From: Tsukamurella sp. M9C
GTDB taxonomy: Bacteria; Actinomycetota; Actinomycetes; Mycobacteriales; Mycobacteriaceae
Direction: 5' to 3'
Assembly (NCBI RefSeq): GCF_020169415.1
Contig: NZ_JAIULG010000012.1
Coordinates: forward strand, 24,305-88,304
DNA: 64,000 nucleotides
In this document: one piece after another, positions 17,008 through 25,970 of the stretch
Numbering within the stretch: position 1 is the stretch's first letter
Layout: each line of letters opens with the position of its first letter
Notes under the pieces: model-generated
What the model saw: the letters and a program-made list of their open reading frames with translations, nothing else
The model's database searches: none
What the model was told of the DNA's origin: nothing
Program-made: the position numbers and the translations under genes

Positions 17008-17798
17008 TGCGGAGCCTGATCAACCCGCTGCGCATCGGCGTGGCCTGGCTGTGGATCTCGCTGATCGTGCTGCTGCCGATCGCGGCCATCACGACCAAGG
17101 CCTTCGACCACGGCTGGTCCGGGTTCTGGGTGGCGCTGACCGCGAAGAACGCGGTCTCCACCCTGGTCATCACCGTGTGGGTCTCGCTGCTGGTCACGCT
17201 GATCAACGTGGTGATGGGCACCGTCATCGCCTGGGTGCTCGTGCGCGACGACTTCCCCGGCAAGGGCGTCGTCAACGCCCTCATCGACCTGCCCTTCGCC
17301 CTGCCGACGATCGTCGCGTCGATCGTGCTGCTCTCGCTGTACGGGCCGGACAGCCCCGTCGGGCTGACGCTGAACGCGACCCAGCCGGCGATCGTCATCG
17401 CGCTGGCCTTCGTGACGCTGCCCTTCGTGGTGCGGCAGGTGCAGCCCGTGCTCATCGAGCTCGACCGCGAGGTCGAGGAGGCTGCGGCCTCCCTCGGCGC
17501 GCCCAACCGGGTGATCGCGGCGAAGATCGTCATCCCCACACTGCTGCCCGCGATCCTCTCCGGCGCCGGCCTCGCCTTCACCCGCGCGATCGGCGAGTTC
17601 GGCTCGGTCGTGCTGGTCGGCGGCAACATCCCCGGCCAGACGCAGGTGGCCTCGCAGTACATCCAGCAGCAGCTCGAGGTCGACAACCAGGTGGCCGCGT
17701 CCGCCATCTCGGTCGCGCTGCTCGCCATCGCCTTCGTGCTGCTGGCGGTGATGCGGTTCGTCGGATCGAGGACCGCGAAGAGGGAGGAGCAGGAGTGA
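17007..17798 (+). CDS. cysT: Sulfate ABC transporter permease CysT
   Basis: The 263-residue inner-membrane subunit has about six helices and the permease EAA loop (ELDREVEEAAASLGAPNRVIAAKIVIPTLLPA), which contacts the CysA ATPase. It forms the translocation channel with CysW. The ATG at 17007 overlaps the subI stop and is preferred to the GTG at 17004. Its own stop overlaps the GTG of cysW by 4 nt. Confidence 0.93.
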   Translation: MRSLINPLRIGVAWLWISLIVLLPIAAITTKAFDHGWSGFWVALTAKNAVSTLVITVWVSLLVTLINVVMGTVIAWVLVRDDFPGKGVVNALIDLPFALPTIVASIVLLSLYGPDSPVGLTLNATQPAIVIALAFVTLPFVVRQVQPVLIELDREVEEAAASLGAPNRVIAAKIVIPTLLPAILSGAGLAFTRAIGEFGSVVLVGGNIPGQTQVASQYIQQQLEVDNQVAASAISVALLAIAFVLLAVMRFVGSRTAKREEQE

Positions 17799-18613
17799 AT
17801 CTCTCCAGGAAGACGGTGCTGAGCCTCCGGTCGGTCGCGCTGCTGTACCTGCTGGTGCTGCTGGTGCTGCCCATCGGCGTGATCCTGTACCGCTCGTTCG
17901 AGCGCGGCTTCGGTGAGTTCTGGGCCTGGATCACCACCCCGGCCGCGATCTCGGCGCTGCAGCTCTCGCTGCTCATCGTCGCGATCGTGGTGCCGCTCAA
18001 CGTGATCTTCGGCGTGCTCGTCGCGCTGGCCCTGGCCCGTGGGAAGTTCCGCGGCAAGGCCGCGCTGCAGGCCGCGGTAGACCTGCCCTTCGCGGTCTCG
18101 CCGGTGGTGGTGGGCGTCGCGCTCATCATGTTGTGGGGCGTGGGAGGCTGGTTCGGCGGCATCGAATCCCTCGGCTTCCGGATCATCTTCGGGCTGCCCG
18201 GCATGGTGCTGGCGACGACCTTCGTGACGCTGCCCTTCGTGGTGCGCGAGGTGGAGCCGGTGCTGCACGAGATCGGGCAGGACCAGGAGCAGGCCGCCGC
18301 GACCCTGGGCGCGAGCGCCTGGCAGACCTTCTGGCGGATCACGCTGCCGGCGATCCGCTGGGGCCTGACCTACGGCGTGGTGCTCACGATCGCCCGAGCG
18401 CTGGGCGAGTACGGCGCCGTGCTCATGGTCTCGTCGAACTTCCCCGGCATCTCGCAGACGCTCACCCTGCTGGTGAGCTCGCGCAACCACGACGACTACA
18501 ACACCTTCGGGGCGTACGCCGCCGCGACGCTGCTCATGCTGCTGGCGCTCGTCGCGCTGGTGGCGATGTCCCTGCTCGAAGCGACCCGCAGGAGGAACCG
18601 CGATGACGATTAA
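17795..18613 (+). CDS. cysW: Sulfate ABC transporter permease CysW
   Basis: The 272-residue second permease starts at a GTG that overlaps the cysT stop (GTGA). Six hydrophobic segments are visible and the EAA loop reads [29 protein letters not shown]. The conserved tail [19 protein letters not shown], also found in CysT as TRAIGEFGSVVLVGGNIPG, is typical of sulfate permeases. The reading frame stays open far upstream inside cysT, but the N-terminus of the family begins at this GTG. Its last 11 nt overlap cysA. Confidence 0.92.
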   Translation: MNLSRKTVLSLRSVALLYLLVLLVLPIGVILYRSFERGFGEFWAWITTPAAISALQLSLLIVAIVVPLNVIFGVLVALALARGKFRGKAALQAAVDLPFAVSPVVVGVALIMLWGVGGWFGGIESLGFRIIFGLPGMVLATTFVTLPFVVREVEPVLHEIGQDQEQAAATLGASAWQTFWRITLPAIRWGLTYGVVLTIARALGEYGAVLMVSSNFPGISQTLTLLVSSRNHDDYNTFGAYAAATLLMLLALVALVAMSLLEATRRRNRDDD

Positions 18614-19601
18614 CGTGGTGGGAGCCAACAAGCGCTACGGCGACTTCGCGGCCCTCGATGACGTCTCCCTGGAGATCCCGGACGGCTCGCTGACCGCGCT
18701 GCTCGGGCCCTCCGGATCCGGCAAGTCGACGCTGCTGCGCTCGATCGCCGGCCTCGACCGGCTCGACTCGGGCCTCGTCGAGATCAACGGCGTCGACGTC
18801 ACGCACGCGACCCCGCAGCAGCGCGACATCGGCTTCGTCTTCCAGCACTACGCCGCGTTCAAGCACATGACGGTGCGGGAGAACGTCGCGTTCGGGCTCA
18901 AGATCCGCAAGCGCCCGGCGGCCGAGGTGAAGGCCAAGGTCGACGACCTGCTCGAGGTCGTCGGGCTCAGTGGCTTCCAGACCCGCTACCCCGCGCAGCT
19001 GTCGGGCGGCCAGCGCCAGCGCATGGCGCTCGCCCGCGCGCTGGCGGTGGACCCGCAGGTGCTGCTGCTCGACGAGCCCTTCGGCGCGCTGGACGCGAAG
19101 GTGCGCGACGAGCTGCGGTCCTGGCTGCGCCGGCTGCACGACGAGGTGCACGTGACCACCGTGATCGTGACCCACGACCAACAGGAGGCGCTCGACATCG
19201 CCGACCGGATCGCGGTCCTCAACAAGGGTCGCATCGAGCAGGTCGGCACCCCGTCGGACGTCTACGACCGGCCCGAGACCGAGTTCGTCATGTCCTTCCT
19301 CGGCTCCGTCGCGAAGCTCAACGGCGTGCTCGTACGCCCGCACGACATCCGCGTCGGCCGCACGCCCGAGTTGGCCCGCGCCGGCGGGCTGACCGCGGAG
19401 GAGGCGGGCGTGCTGCGCGCCGAGGTCGAGCGCGTGGTCTACCTCGGCTTCGAGGTGCGCGTCGAGTTGAAGAACGCCGCGACGGGGGAGCGCTTCCAGG
19501 CGCAGATCACCCGCGGTGACGCCACCGCGCTGGACCTCGCGGAGGGCGACGTCGTGTACGTACGCGCCACCCACGTGCCGGAGATCGCCGCGCCGAAGTA
19601 G
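18603..19601 (+). CDS. cysA: Sulfate/thiosulfate ABC transporter ATPase
   Basis: The 332-residue subunit powers sulfate import. Visible motifs are Walker [10 protein letters not shown] (about residue 38), Q-loop FVFQHYA, signature [15 protein letters not shown], Walker [13 protein letters not shown] and H-loop [14 protein letters not shown]. The C-terminal TOBE-like domain (about 240-330) contains the family segment [12 protein letters not shown]. The ATG lies within the end of cysW (11-nt overlap), completing the subI-cysT-cysW-cysA operon. Confidence 0.95.
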   Translation: MTINVVGANKRYGDFAALDDVSLEIPDGSLTALLGPSGSGKSTLLRSIAGLDRLDSGLVEINGVDVTHATPQQRDIGFVFQHYAAFKHMTVRENVAFGLKIRKRPAAEVKAKVDDLLEVVGLSGFQTRYPAQLSGGQRQRMALARALAVDPQVLLLDEPFGALDAKVRDELRSWLRRLHDEVHVTTVIVTHDQQEALDIADRIAVLNKGRIEQVGTPSDVYDRPETEFVMSFLGSVAKLNGVLVRPHDIRVGRTPELARAGGLTAEEAGVLRAEVERVVYLGFEVRVELKNAATGERFQAQITRGDATALDLAEGDVVYVRATHVPEIAAPK

Positions 19602-19624
19602 CGATCGGCGCCTCGCCGTCGATG

Positions 19625-19630
19625 TACGGT
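19625..19630 (+). promoter_or_regulatory. -10 hexamer TACGGT, leaderless type
   Basis: TACGGT ends 7 nt before the ATG at 19638 and supports that start over the GTG at 19632. Confidence 0.45.
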
Positions 19631-19637
19631 CGTGAAC

Positions 19638-20513
19638 ATGGCGGCGCGGGATGAGCAACCGCGGGACCTGCGGGGAGCTGCGGACCTGCGGGCGCGGGAC
19701 GTCGACCGGGTGTGGGTCATGGCCCGCGTCGACGAGGCCTTCACCGACGGGCAGCTGACGGTGGACGAACACCTCGACCGCCTCGCCGCTGCTCGCGCCG
19801 CGACGACCATTCGGGAGCTCGACCTCGTGCTGCGCGACCTCCAGGTTCCGGTGGCCCCGAGCGCGCACCGTCGGGGGGAACGGCGCGCGCGGGTGGCGGT
19901 CGTCGTGGTCGCGATCGCGGTCGTGGTCACGATTCTCGCGGTGGCGATCGCGTGGTTCTCGGCCGAGTCCGTCCCCGACCGGCCCGCGGCCGCCGACGAC
20001 CGCCCCGGTGCCGCGGCGCAGGTGGCGGACCGCCTCGTGGGCGGGCCGATGTTCTCCGCCGCCGGCCTCGATGAGGTGGTGCGCGCGACCCGGGAGAAGT
20101 TCGGCACCACGGTGATCGAGGGCGTGCACTTCTACCGGGACAAGGCGGTGGTCAGGGTCCCGGAGGCGGTGTCGCCCACCGGTGCGGCGTGGTACACGTA
20201 CTCCCTCGGAGGGGCGTTCCACGACCGCGAGGTCTACGGCGGCCAGGCGGTGTCGTCGGACGCGGCGCTCCGCGTCGACGTCGCGCGGCTCGACACGAGG
20301 CGCCTCGCGGAGCTGATCGCGTCCTCGCCCGAACGGCTCGGGCTCACGGGCGCCGCGAATCTGTCGCCGAACGTGCCCTTCCGCGTGACGGTCGGCGGCG
20401 ACGACGGCGGCCAGGTCTGGATCGGCGTCAATGACATCGGTATCGACTCGCACCTCGTCGCGGGCCTGGATGGAGCGATCCTCGGCGTCCATCGCTGCGG
20501 GTGGGGCTGCTGA
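19638..20513 (+). CDS. DUF1707 (SHOCT-like) membrane protein
   Basis: The 291-residue protein starts with the DUF1707 domain (RDLRARDVDRVWVMARVDEAFTDGQLTVDEHLDRLAAARAA, residues about 14-65), then a single membrane helix (VAVVVVAIAVVVTILAVAIAWF, about 83-105) and an extracytoplasmic domain of about 180 residues without a recognised family. Proteins of this layout are common in Mycobacteriales and their function is unknown. The start is set by the TACGGT hexamer. It follows cysA by 36 nt but has its own promoter signal. Confidence 0.8.
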   Translation: MAARDEQPRDLRGAADLRARDVDRVWVMARVDEAFTDGQLTVDEHLDRLAAARAATTIRELDLVLRDLQVPVAPSAHRRGERRARVAVVVVAIAVVVTILAVAIAWFSAESVPDRPAAADDRPGAAAQVADRLVGGPMFSAAGLDEVVRATREKFGTTVIEGVHFYRDKAVVRVPEAVSPTGAAWYTYSLGGAFHDREVYGGQAVSSDAALRVDVARLDTRRLAELIASSPERLGLTGAANLSPNVPFRVTVGGDDGGQVWIGVNDIGIDSHLVAGLDGAILGVHRCGWGC

Positions 20514-20539
20514 GCCGGAAACCCGGTTGTGTGCGTCGG

Positions 20540-20545
20540 TAATGT
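20540..20545 (+). promoter_or_regulatory. -10 hexamer TAATGT, leaderless type
   Basis: TAATGT ends 7 nt before the ATG at 20553 and favours it over the in-frame start at 20529. Confidence 0.5.
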
Positions 20546-20552
20546 TGGCGGT

Positions 20553-21797
20553 ATGACCGATTCGAGCGGTATCGACTTCCAGCGCGTCACCACCCGTGAG
20601 CAACTCCTCGGCTTCCAGGAGTGCGCGACCATCGGCTTCCAGAGCAAGATGCCCGACGCCGAGCAGTGGCTCGAAGCGGTGTCCGCGCAGCTGGATTCGC
20701 TCGACCACCGCGTCGCGGTCGACGGCGGGCGCACCGTCGGGACCTTCCTCTCCTTCGACCAGGAGCTGACCGCCGTCGGCGGCGCGCGGGTGCCCGTGCG
20801 CGCGATCTCGGCGGTGACGGTGCTGCCCACGCACCGTCGCCGCGGCATCCTCGGCACGCACATGCGCGAGTGCCTCTCCGCAGCCCTCGCCGGCGGCGCG
20901 CCCGCGGCCACCCTGATCGCCGCCGAGCAGGCGATCTACGGCCGCTACGGCTTCGGGCAGAGCACCGAGACCGTCGACGTCCGGGTCGCCGTGGACCGCG
21001 GCCGCCTGCCCGAGCCGCCCGTCGGCGAGGTGCGGTACGCCCGGAGCGAGGACTACCTCGCCGCGTCGATCCGCGTCCGCGAGCTGCTCGACTATCCCGG
21101 GCAGGTCTCGAAGCTCGACATCAACCTGCGCCGCACGGCCGGGGTGCTGCCGGGCGGCGGGCCCGACGAGACCCTGCGCGTGGTGCTGCGTCGCGGCGGC
21201 GACGTCGCGGGCGTGCTGGCCTACACGGTCGCGCCCAAGTGGACCGACAGCCGGCCCGACTCCACGCTCAAGGTCACCGAGCTGCTCGCCGTCGACGCGT
21301 CCGCCGAGCGCGACCTCTGGTCCTTCGCGATGAGCATCGACTGGGTGCTGTGGGTCGAGGCGTCGCAGCGGCCCCTGGACGACGTCGTGAGCACCGTCCC
21401 CGCCGACCCTCGCACCGTGCAGCTGTCCAACCGCACCGACTTCCTGTGGATCCGGCCCTTCGACGTACCCGCCCTGTTCTCGGCGCGCACCTACGCCGCG
21501 CCGGGCCGGCTCGTGCTCGACGTCACCGATCCGGGGTTCGACGGTGCCGGCCCCGGCCCCGCGCACGGGCGTTTCCTGATCTCCACTGACGGGGGAGCGG
21601 GCACCTGCTCGCCCACCGACGAGCCCGCGGACCTGGCCGTCGACATCGCCGACCTCGGCCGGCTGTGGCTCTCCGACGAGCCGGTGTCGCGGCGCGTCGC
21701 GACCGGGGCGATCCGCGAGCTGTCCGACGGGGCGGCTGCCCGCGCCGACCTGATGCTGTTCAGCCCGCGCCGGGCGTGGGCCGTCGAGATGTTCTGA
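20553..21797 (+). CDS. Eis-like GNAT N-acetyltransferase
   Basis: The 414-residue protein resembles Eis (enhanced intracellular survival): an N-terminal GNAT domain with the acetyl-CoA loop VTVLPTHRRRGILGTHM (about residues 88-104), a second degenerate GNAT domain and a C-terminal SCP-like domain. Eis uses its C-terminal carboxylate as catalytic base and ends in phenylalanine; this protein ends VEMF, in agreement. Family enzymes acetylate several amines of aminoglycosides and lysines of proteins. Whether this one modifies drugs is not shown by sequence. Confidence 0.87.
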   Translation: MTDSSGIDFQRVTTREQLLGFQECATIGFQSKMPDAEQWLEAVSAQLDSLDHRVAVDGGRTVGTFLSFDQELTAVGGARVPVRAISAVTVLPTHRRRGILGTHMRECLSAALAGGAPAATLIAAEQAIYGRYGFGQSTETVDVRVAVDRGRLPEPPVGEVRYARSEDYLAASIRVRELLDYPGQVSKLDINLRRTAGVLPGGGPDETLRVVLRRGGDVAGVLAYTVAPKWTDSRPDSTLKVTELLAVDASAERDLWSFAMSIDWVLWVEASQRPLDDVVSTVPADPRTVQLSNRTDFLWIRPFDVPALFSARTYAAPGRLVLDVTDPGFDGAGPGPAHGRFLISTDGGAGTCSPTDEPADLAVDIADLGRLWLSDEPVSRRVATGAIRELSDGAAARADLMLFSPRRAWAVEMF

Positions 21798-21808
21798 CGC
21801 AGGCGGCG

Positions 21809-22282
21809 TCAGTCGGACGGGGCGGTCGCCGCGCGGTGGTCGCGGGACGCGGCGACGACGCGGGCGATGAGCGCGCGCAGCGTCTCCAGGTCCTCCGTCC
21901 CGACGGCGGCGCCCACGTGATCGGCCCAGGCATGCTGCTCGGCGGCCATGGCGGCCACGGCGGCGCGGCCGGCATCGGTAGGGGCGAGCAGCTTCGCGCG
22001 ACGGTGGTGCGGGTTGTCCGCCCACTCCGCCCAGCCGCGGTCCACTACGTCGTTCGCCACGCGCTGCACGCTCTGCCGGGTGAGTCCGAGGCCGATCCGT
22101 CGCGCGATCTCGGACACGGGCCGCGCCTCGTCGAGCGTCGCCCCCAGGACCTGCCACTGCGCGGGGGTGAGGGCGTGGGGGCCGGTGATCGCCGCCGCGG
22201 CGGCGAGGAACTCCCCGTTCAGCTCGAACGCGGGGAGGACCAGTGCGGTGAGGGCGTCACCCTCAGGCGTTCTGCCAGGCAC
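21809..22282 (-). CDS. MarR-family transcriptional regulator
   Basis: The 157-residue protein has the MarR winged helix (LTPAQWQVLGATLDEARPVSEIARRIGLGLTRQSVQRVANDVVDRGW, wing DNPHHRRAKLLAPTDAGR). It is the second gene of an operon with the PfpI-family gene: its GTG start at 22282 overlaps the upstream stop by 20 nt. No later in-frame ATG or GTG precedes the HTH. The perfect nested palindrome upstream of the operon (22909-22943) is its likely binding site, so it probably represses itself and the partner. Confidence 0.85.
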   Translation of the reverse strand: MPGRTPEGDALTALVLPAFELNGEFLAAAAAITGPHALTPAQWQVLGATLDEARPVSEIARRIGLGLTRQSVQRVANDVVDRGWAEWADNPHHRRAKLLAPTDAGRAAVAAMAAEQHAWADHVGAAVGTEDLETLRALIARVVAASRDHRAATAPSD

Positions 22283-22895
22283 TCGTCGCCTCCATCAGCC
22301 GGTGGAAATGGCGGGTCTCGCCGGTGCGGAACAGCTGCTCCCAGGCGTCCGCCACGTCGTCGGGGTACAGGCCGGTGACCCGCATGACCTCGGCGGTGAA
22401 CGGCACCGCGTGAATGCCGCTCGCCGTGGTGATCCCGCGGTCGGTGACCACGGGCGCGTCGGTGTAGAGCGCGCCGCCCGTGTAGCCGGTGAGCTGGAGG
22501 TAGCCGGGGTCGTTGGAGGTGTGGCGGCGGTCGTCGAGCAGGCCGGCGCGGGCGAGGAGGAAGGTGGCGCCGCAGATGGCGGCCACCGGAACGCCCCGCG
22601 CGAGCAGGCCCTCCGCGGTCTCGAGCACTCGCTCGTGCCCCTCGTCGTAGCGCTCCCCACCGGGGAGGATCAGCGCCGCGAGCGCACCGTCGTCGACGAG
22701 ATCGGCGACGTCGCGCGTGGGACGCACCGGCATTCCGCCGAGCGAGGTCACCTCGTCGAGTCCATCGCCGACCAGCGTGAGGGTGAAGCGACCCGGCCGG
22801 GCCTGCTCGGCCTGCGCGATCTGGGTGGTGAGGTAGGCGTACTCCCAGTCGGCCATGGTGTCGGTGGCGTACAGGGCGATGGTGCGAGGGGACAT
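22263..22895 (-). CDS. DJ-1/PfpI-family protein
   Basis: The 210-residue protein belongs to the DJ-1/PfpI class (glyoxalase, deglycase, protease-like or amidotransferase-like members). The nucleophile elbow is VAAICGATFLLARAG with the reactive cysteine at about residue 118, and LILPGGERYDEG precedes it. C-terminal residues PFTAEVMRVTGLY complete the fold. The ATG has a good ribosome site, AGGAGC, a few bases upstream. It is the first gene of an operon with a MarR regulator, which suggests induction by a reactive small molecule. Confidence 0.87.
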   Translation of the reverse strand: MSPRTIALYATDTMADWEYAYLTTQIAQAEQARPGRFTLTLVGDGLDEVTSLGGMPVRPTRDVADLVDDGALAALILPGGERYDEGHERVLETAEGLLARGVPVAAICGATFLLARAGLLDDRRHTSNDPGYLQLTGYTGGALYTDAPVVTDRGITTASGIHAVPFTAEVMRVTGLYPDDVADAWEQLFRTGETRHFHRLMEATSAWQNA

Positions 22896-22908
22896 CGAAT
22901 GCTCCTAA

Positions 22909-22943
22909 TGACAGTGTGCTGTCAGTATGACAGCACACTGTCA
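22909..22943. promoter_or_regulatory. Nested perfect palindrome, MarR operator candidate
   Basis: The 16-nt arm TGACAGTGTGCTGTCA (22909-22924) is followed after GTA by its exact reverse complement (22928-22943). Each arm is itself an inverted repeat TGACAG-N4-CTGTCA. The site starts 14 nt upstream of the PfpI ATG and can therefore hold two repressor dimers over the promoter. Confidence 0.7.
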
Positions 22944-22970
22944 ATAGATCCAGGGGTGGCGCAGAAACGG

Positions 22971-23006
22971 CGCCGGCCGCGCCCCGAGAACGGGGCGCGG
23001 CCGGCG
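22971..23006 (-). terminator. Strong hairpin behind the cys operon
   Basis: A 15-bp perfect GC stem (arms 22971-22985 and 22992-23006) closes a 6-nt loop, 14 nt past the cysN stop. There is no T-run, as is usual for actinobacterial terminators. It also separates the cys operon from the upstream promoter of the PfpI gene. Confidence 0.75.
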
Positions 23007-23020
23007 GACCGTCGAACTGC

Positions 23021-24310
23021 TCAGACCAGGTGGGCCAGGGCGTCCCCGACCAGGCCCGCGGCGAGCGTGTTGCCGCCCGCGGGGTCGATGAGCAGGAACG
23101 AGCCCATCTCCCGGTTCTTGTCGTAGTCGTCCGCGACGATCGGCTCCGCGGTCTGGACGGTGATGCGGCCGATCTGGTTCAGCTCCAGCGTGCTGCCCTC
23201 GCCGACAGTGAGATTCTGCTCGTCGAAGACCGCGTCCAGCCCGCCGATGATGGCCTGCGTGGTCTTGGTGCCGTGCTTGAGCAGCAGCCGCGCACCGATG
23301 CGCAGCGGCTTCTCGGCCAACCAGCACACCGTCGCCTCGAACTGCTGTCGCGCCTCGGGGGCATCCGCGGCGGAGACGATCACGTCGCCGCGGCTGACGT
23401 CCACGTCGTCGGCGAGGATCACTGTCACGGAGCGGCCGGTGTGCGCGGAGGCGAGCTCGCCGTCCGGGGTGTCGATCCGCTCAACCCGGCTGCGGGTGCC
23501 GGCGGGCAGGACGAGCACCTCGTCGCCCACGTCGACGGTGCCGGCGGCCACCTGCCCGGCGTACCCGCGGTAGTCGGGGTACTCGGGCGTGCGGGGCCGG
23601 ATCACGTACTGCACGGGGAAGCGGAAGCCGATCGGCTTCGTGTCCGGGTCCGTGGGGATCGACTCGAGGTGCTCGATGAGCGACGGGCCGTCGTAGTACG
23701 GCGTCTGGTCCGACCGCGAGGCGACGTTGTCGCCGTGCAACGCCGAGACCGGGATGGCGTGGACGGACTCCTCGGCCCAGCCCAGCGAGCCGGTGAGCGC
23801 GCGGAATTCGGCGGAGATCTCCTGGAACACCGACGCGGGGTCCTCCACCAGGTCGATCTTGTTGACCGCGAGCACGAGCCGCGGAACGCCCAGCAGCGAC
23901 AGCACCGCAGCGTGCCGGCGGGTCTGCTCGATGACGCCCTTGCGCGCGTCGGTCAGCAGGATCACGACCTGTGCGGTCGACGCGCCGGACACCGTGTTGC
24001 GGGTGTACTGCACGTGGCCGGGGGTGTCGGCGAGGATGAAGGACCGGTTGGGCGTGGCGAAGTAGCGGTAGGCCACGTCGATCGTGATGCCCTGCTCGCG
24101 CTCGGCGCGCAGGCCGTCCACCAGGAGCGACAGGTCCGGGGTGTCGAGGCCCTTGTCGACCGATGCGCGGGTCACGGCGTCGATCTGGTCGGCGAGCACG
24201 GACTTCGTGTCGTAGAGCAGCCGCCCGACGAGGGTGGACTTGCCGTCGTCGACGGAGCCGGCGGTGGCCAGGCGCAGGAGCGCGGGAGCGGTGTTCACGG
24301 GTGCGCTCAT
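23021..24310 (-). CDS. cysN: Sulfate adenylyltransferase GTPase subunit CysN (no CysC domain)
   Basis: The 429-residue GTPase drives APS synthesis by CysD. Its GTPase motifs are AGSVDDGKSTLVGRLLYD, DTPGHVQYTRN and NKIDLVED, followed by EF-Tu-like domains 2 and 3. The protein ends after domain 3 and lacks the C-terminal APS kinase (CysC) that is fused to it in mycobacteria. This fits a pathway that reduces APS directly. The ATG at 24310 overlaps the cysD stop (TGATG). It is the last gene of the operon and is followed by a strong hairpin. Confidence 0.93.
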   Translation of the reverse strand: MSAPVNTAPALLRLATAGSVDDGKSTLVGRLLYDTKSVLADQIDAVTRASVDKGLDTPDLSLLVDGLRAEREQGITIDVAYRYFATPNRSFILADTPGHVQYTRNTVSGASTAQVVILLTDARKGVIEQTRRHAAVLSLLGVPRLVLAVNKIDLVEDPASVFQEISAEFRALTGSLGWAEESVHAIPVSALHGDNVASRSDQTPYYDGPSLIEHLESIPTDPDTKPIGFRFPVQYVIRPRTPEYPDYRGYAGQVAAGTVDVGDEVLVLPAGTRSRVERIDTPDGELASAHTGRSVTVILADDVDVSRGDVIVSAADAPEARQQFEATVCWLAEKPLRIGARLLLKHGTKTTQAIIGGLDAVFDEQNLTVGEGSTLELNQIGRITVQTAEPIVADDYDKNREMGSFLLIDPAGGNTLAAGLVGDALAHLV

Positions 24311-25251
24311 CAGAAGTACCCCTCCTTCTTGCGGTCCTCCATGGCGGCCTCGGAGACGCGGTCGTCGCCACGGGTGGCGCCGCGCTCGGTGAGGCGCGAC
24401 GCGGCGACCTCGGCCATGATCTGCTCGTTGTTCGACGCGGTCGACTCGATCGCGCCGGTGGTGGAGCCGTCGCCCACGGTGCGGTACCGCACCGACAGGG
24501 TCTGCACGTCCTCGCCCTCGCGGGGGCCGCCCCACACGCCGGAGGTCATCAGCATCCCGTCGCGCGAATAGACCTCGCGCTCGTGCGCGTAGTAGATCGA
24601 TGCCAGCTCGATGTCCTCGCGGGCGATGTAGCGCCAGATGTCGAGCTCGGTGAAGTTGCTGATCGGGAACACCCGCACGTGCTCGCCGGGCGCGTGCCGG
24701 CCGTTGTACAGGTTCCACAACTCCGGACGCTGCCGCTTCGGATCCCACTGGCCGAAGGCGTTGCGCAGCGAGAAGATCCGCTCCTTGGCGCGGGCCCGCT
24801 CCTCGTCGCGCCGGCCGCCGCCGAAGACGGCGTCGAACCGGTTCTCCGAGATGGCATCGAGCAGCGGCACCGTCTGCAGCGGGTTGCGGATGCCGTCGGC
24901 GCGCTCCTCGAGCCGGCCGTCGGCGAGGTAATCCTCGACCTTCGCCACGTGCAGGCGCAGGTTGTACTTCTCGACCATCCGGTCGCGGAAGTCCAGCACC
25001 TCCGGCAGGTTGTGGCCGGTGTCCACGTGCAGCAGCGCGAAGGGCAGCGGCGCCGGCCAGAAGGCCTTGACCGCGAGGTGCAGCAGCACCGTCGAGTCCT
25101 TGCCGCCCGAGAACAGGATGACGGGTCGCTCGAACTCGCCCGCGACCTCGCGGAAGATGTGGATGGCCTCGGACTCCAGTGCGTCGAGCGTGCTGAATTC
25201 CGTGGGGTCGCCAGTGGACACGATCGGCTCCGTGGGCTCTGTGATGGTCAT
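24310..25251 (-). CDS. cysD: Sulfate adenylyltransferase subunit CysD
   Basis: The 313-residue subunit transfers AMP from ATP to sulfate, giving APS. It has the PP-loop motif VILFSGGKDSTVLLHLA (about residue 48), LLHVDTGHNLPEV and the C-terminal RRDEERARAKERIFSLRNAFGQWDPK. It acts as a complex with CysN. The ATG at 25251 overlaps the cysH stop as ATGA, and its own stop overlaps cysN, so the three are translationally coupled. Confidence 0.95.
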   Translation of the reverse strand: MTITEPTEPIVSTGDPTEFSTLDALESEAIHIFREVAGEFERPVILFSGGKDSTVLLHLAVKAFWPAPLPFALLHVDTGHNLPEVLDFRDRMVEKYNLRLHVAKVEDYLADGRLEERADGIRNPLQTVPLLDAISENRFDAVFGGGRRDEERARAKERIFSLRNAFGQWDPKRQRPELWNLYNGRHAPGEHVRVFPISNFTELDIWRYIAREDIELASIYYAHEREVYSRDGMLMTSGVWGGPREGEDVQTLSVRYRTVGDGSTTGAIESTASNNEQIMAEVAASRLTERGATRGDDRVSEAAMEDRKKEGYF

Positions 25252-25970
25252 GAGGCGTGCAGTCCGCATTCTGTCTTGGTCGAACCGGCCCAGCGGCCGC
25301 TTCGAGGATCGGAACCCGGGGCGGGCTTGTTCGTGCAGGGCTGGCAGCCGATCGACGGGTAGCCCTCGTCGACCAGCGGGTTCACCAGGATGCCGTTCTC
25401 CTCGATGAACTGCTGCATCTGCTCGTCGGACCAGTCGACGATGGGGTTCACCTTCAGCAGGCCGAAGCCCTCGTCGAAGGAGATGAACGGGGCGTTCGCG
25501 CGGGTGGGCGACTCCACCCGGCGGATGCCGGTGACCCAGGCGCGGAATCCCTTGAGCGATTCGCGCAGCGGCACCACCTTGCGCAGGTTGCAGCACAGCG
25601 CCGGGTCGCTCGCGAACAGGTCCTTGCCGAGCGCGGCGTCCTGCTCGCCGACGCTCCGTTCGGGCGTCACGTTGAGCAGGTCCACCTCGTAGATCGCCTC
25701 GACCGCATCGCGCATGCCGATGGTCTCGGGGAAGTGGTAGCCGGTGTCGAGGAACAGCACCTTCGGCCGGTCCTGCACCTGCTTGGCGAGGTGCACCAGC
25801 ACCCCGTCCTGCATGTTCGACGCGACGATGAAGTCCTCGCCGAAGGTGTCGAGCGTCCACCGCAGCAGGGTGAGCGCATCCGCGCCCTCCAGCTCCTTCG
25901 ACGCGCGTTCCGCGAGGGCGCGGAGCTCGTCCGCGTCGCGTCCGGTCAGGGGGTTCGACGGTGCGGTCAT
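25248..25970 (-). CDS. cysH: Adenylylsulfate (APS) reductase CysH
   Basis: The 240-residue enzyme reduces activated sulfate to sulfite with thioredoxin. The PP-loop fold is visible in DFIVASNMQDGVLVHLA and FLDTGYHFPET. It has two cysteine pairs, ALCCNLRKVVPL and YPSIGCQPCTNKPAPG, which bind a [4Fe-4S] cluster and mark APS reductases rather than PAPS reductases. The C-terminal TECGLH carries the catalytic cysteine. The ATG at 25970 is chosen because it overlaps the sirA stop as ATGA; an earlier in-frame ATG at 26003 lies well inside sirA. Confidence 0.94.
   Translation of the reverse strand: MTAPSNPLTGRDADELRALAERASKELEGADALTLLRWTLDTFGEDFIVASNMQDGVLVHLAKQVQDRPKVLFLDTGYHFPETIGMRDAVEAIYEVDLLNVTPERSVGEQDAALGKDLFASDPALCCNLRKVVPLRESLKGFRAWVTGIRRVESPTRANAPFISFDEGFGLLKVNPIVDWSDEQMQQFIEENGILVNPLVDEGYPSIGCQPCTNKPAPGSDPRSGRWAGSTKTECGLHAS

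Noticed and set aside
16886..17794. Apparent long N-terminal extension of CysW
   Set aside because: The frame is only open because of GC bias inside cysT; CysW homology starts at the GTG at 17795.
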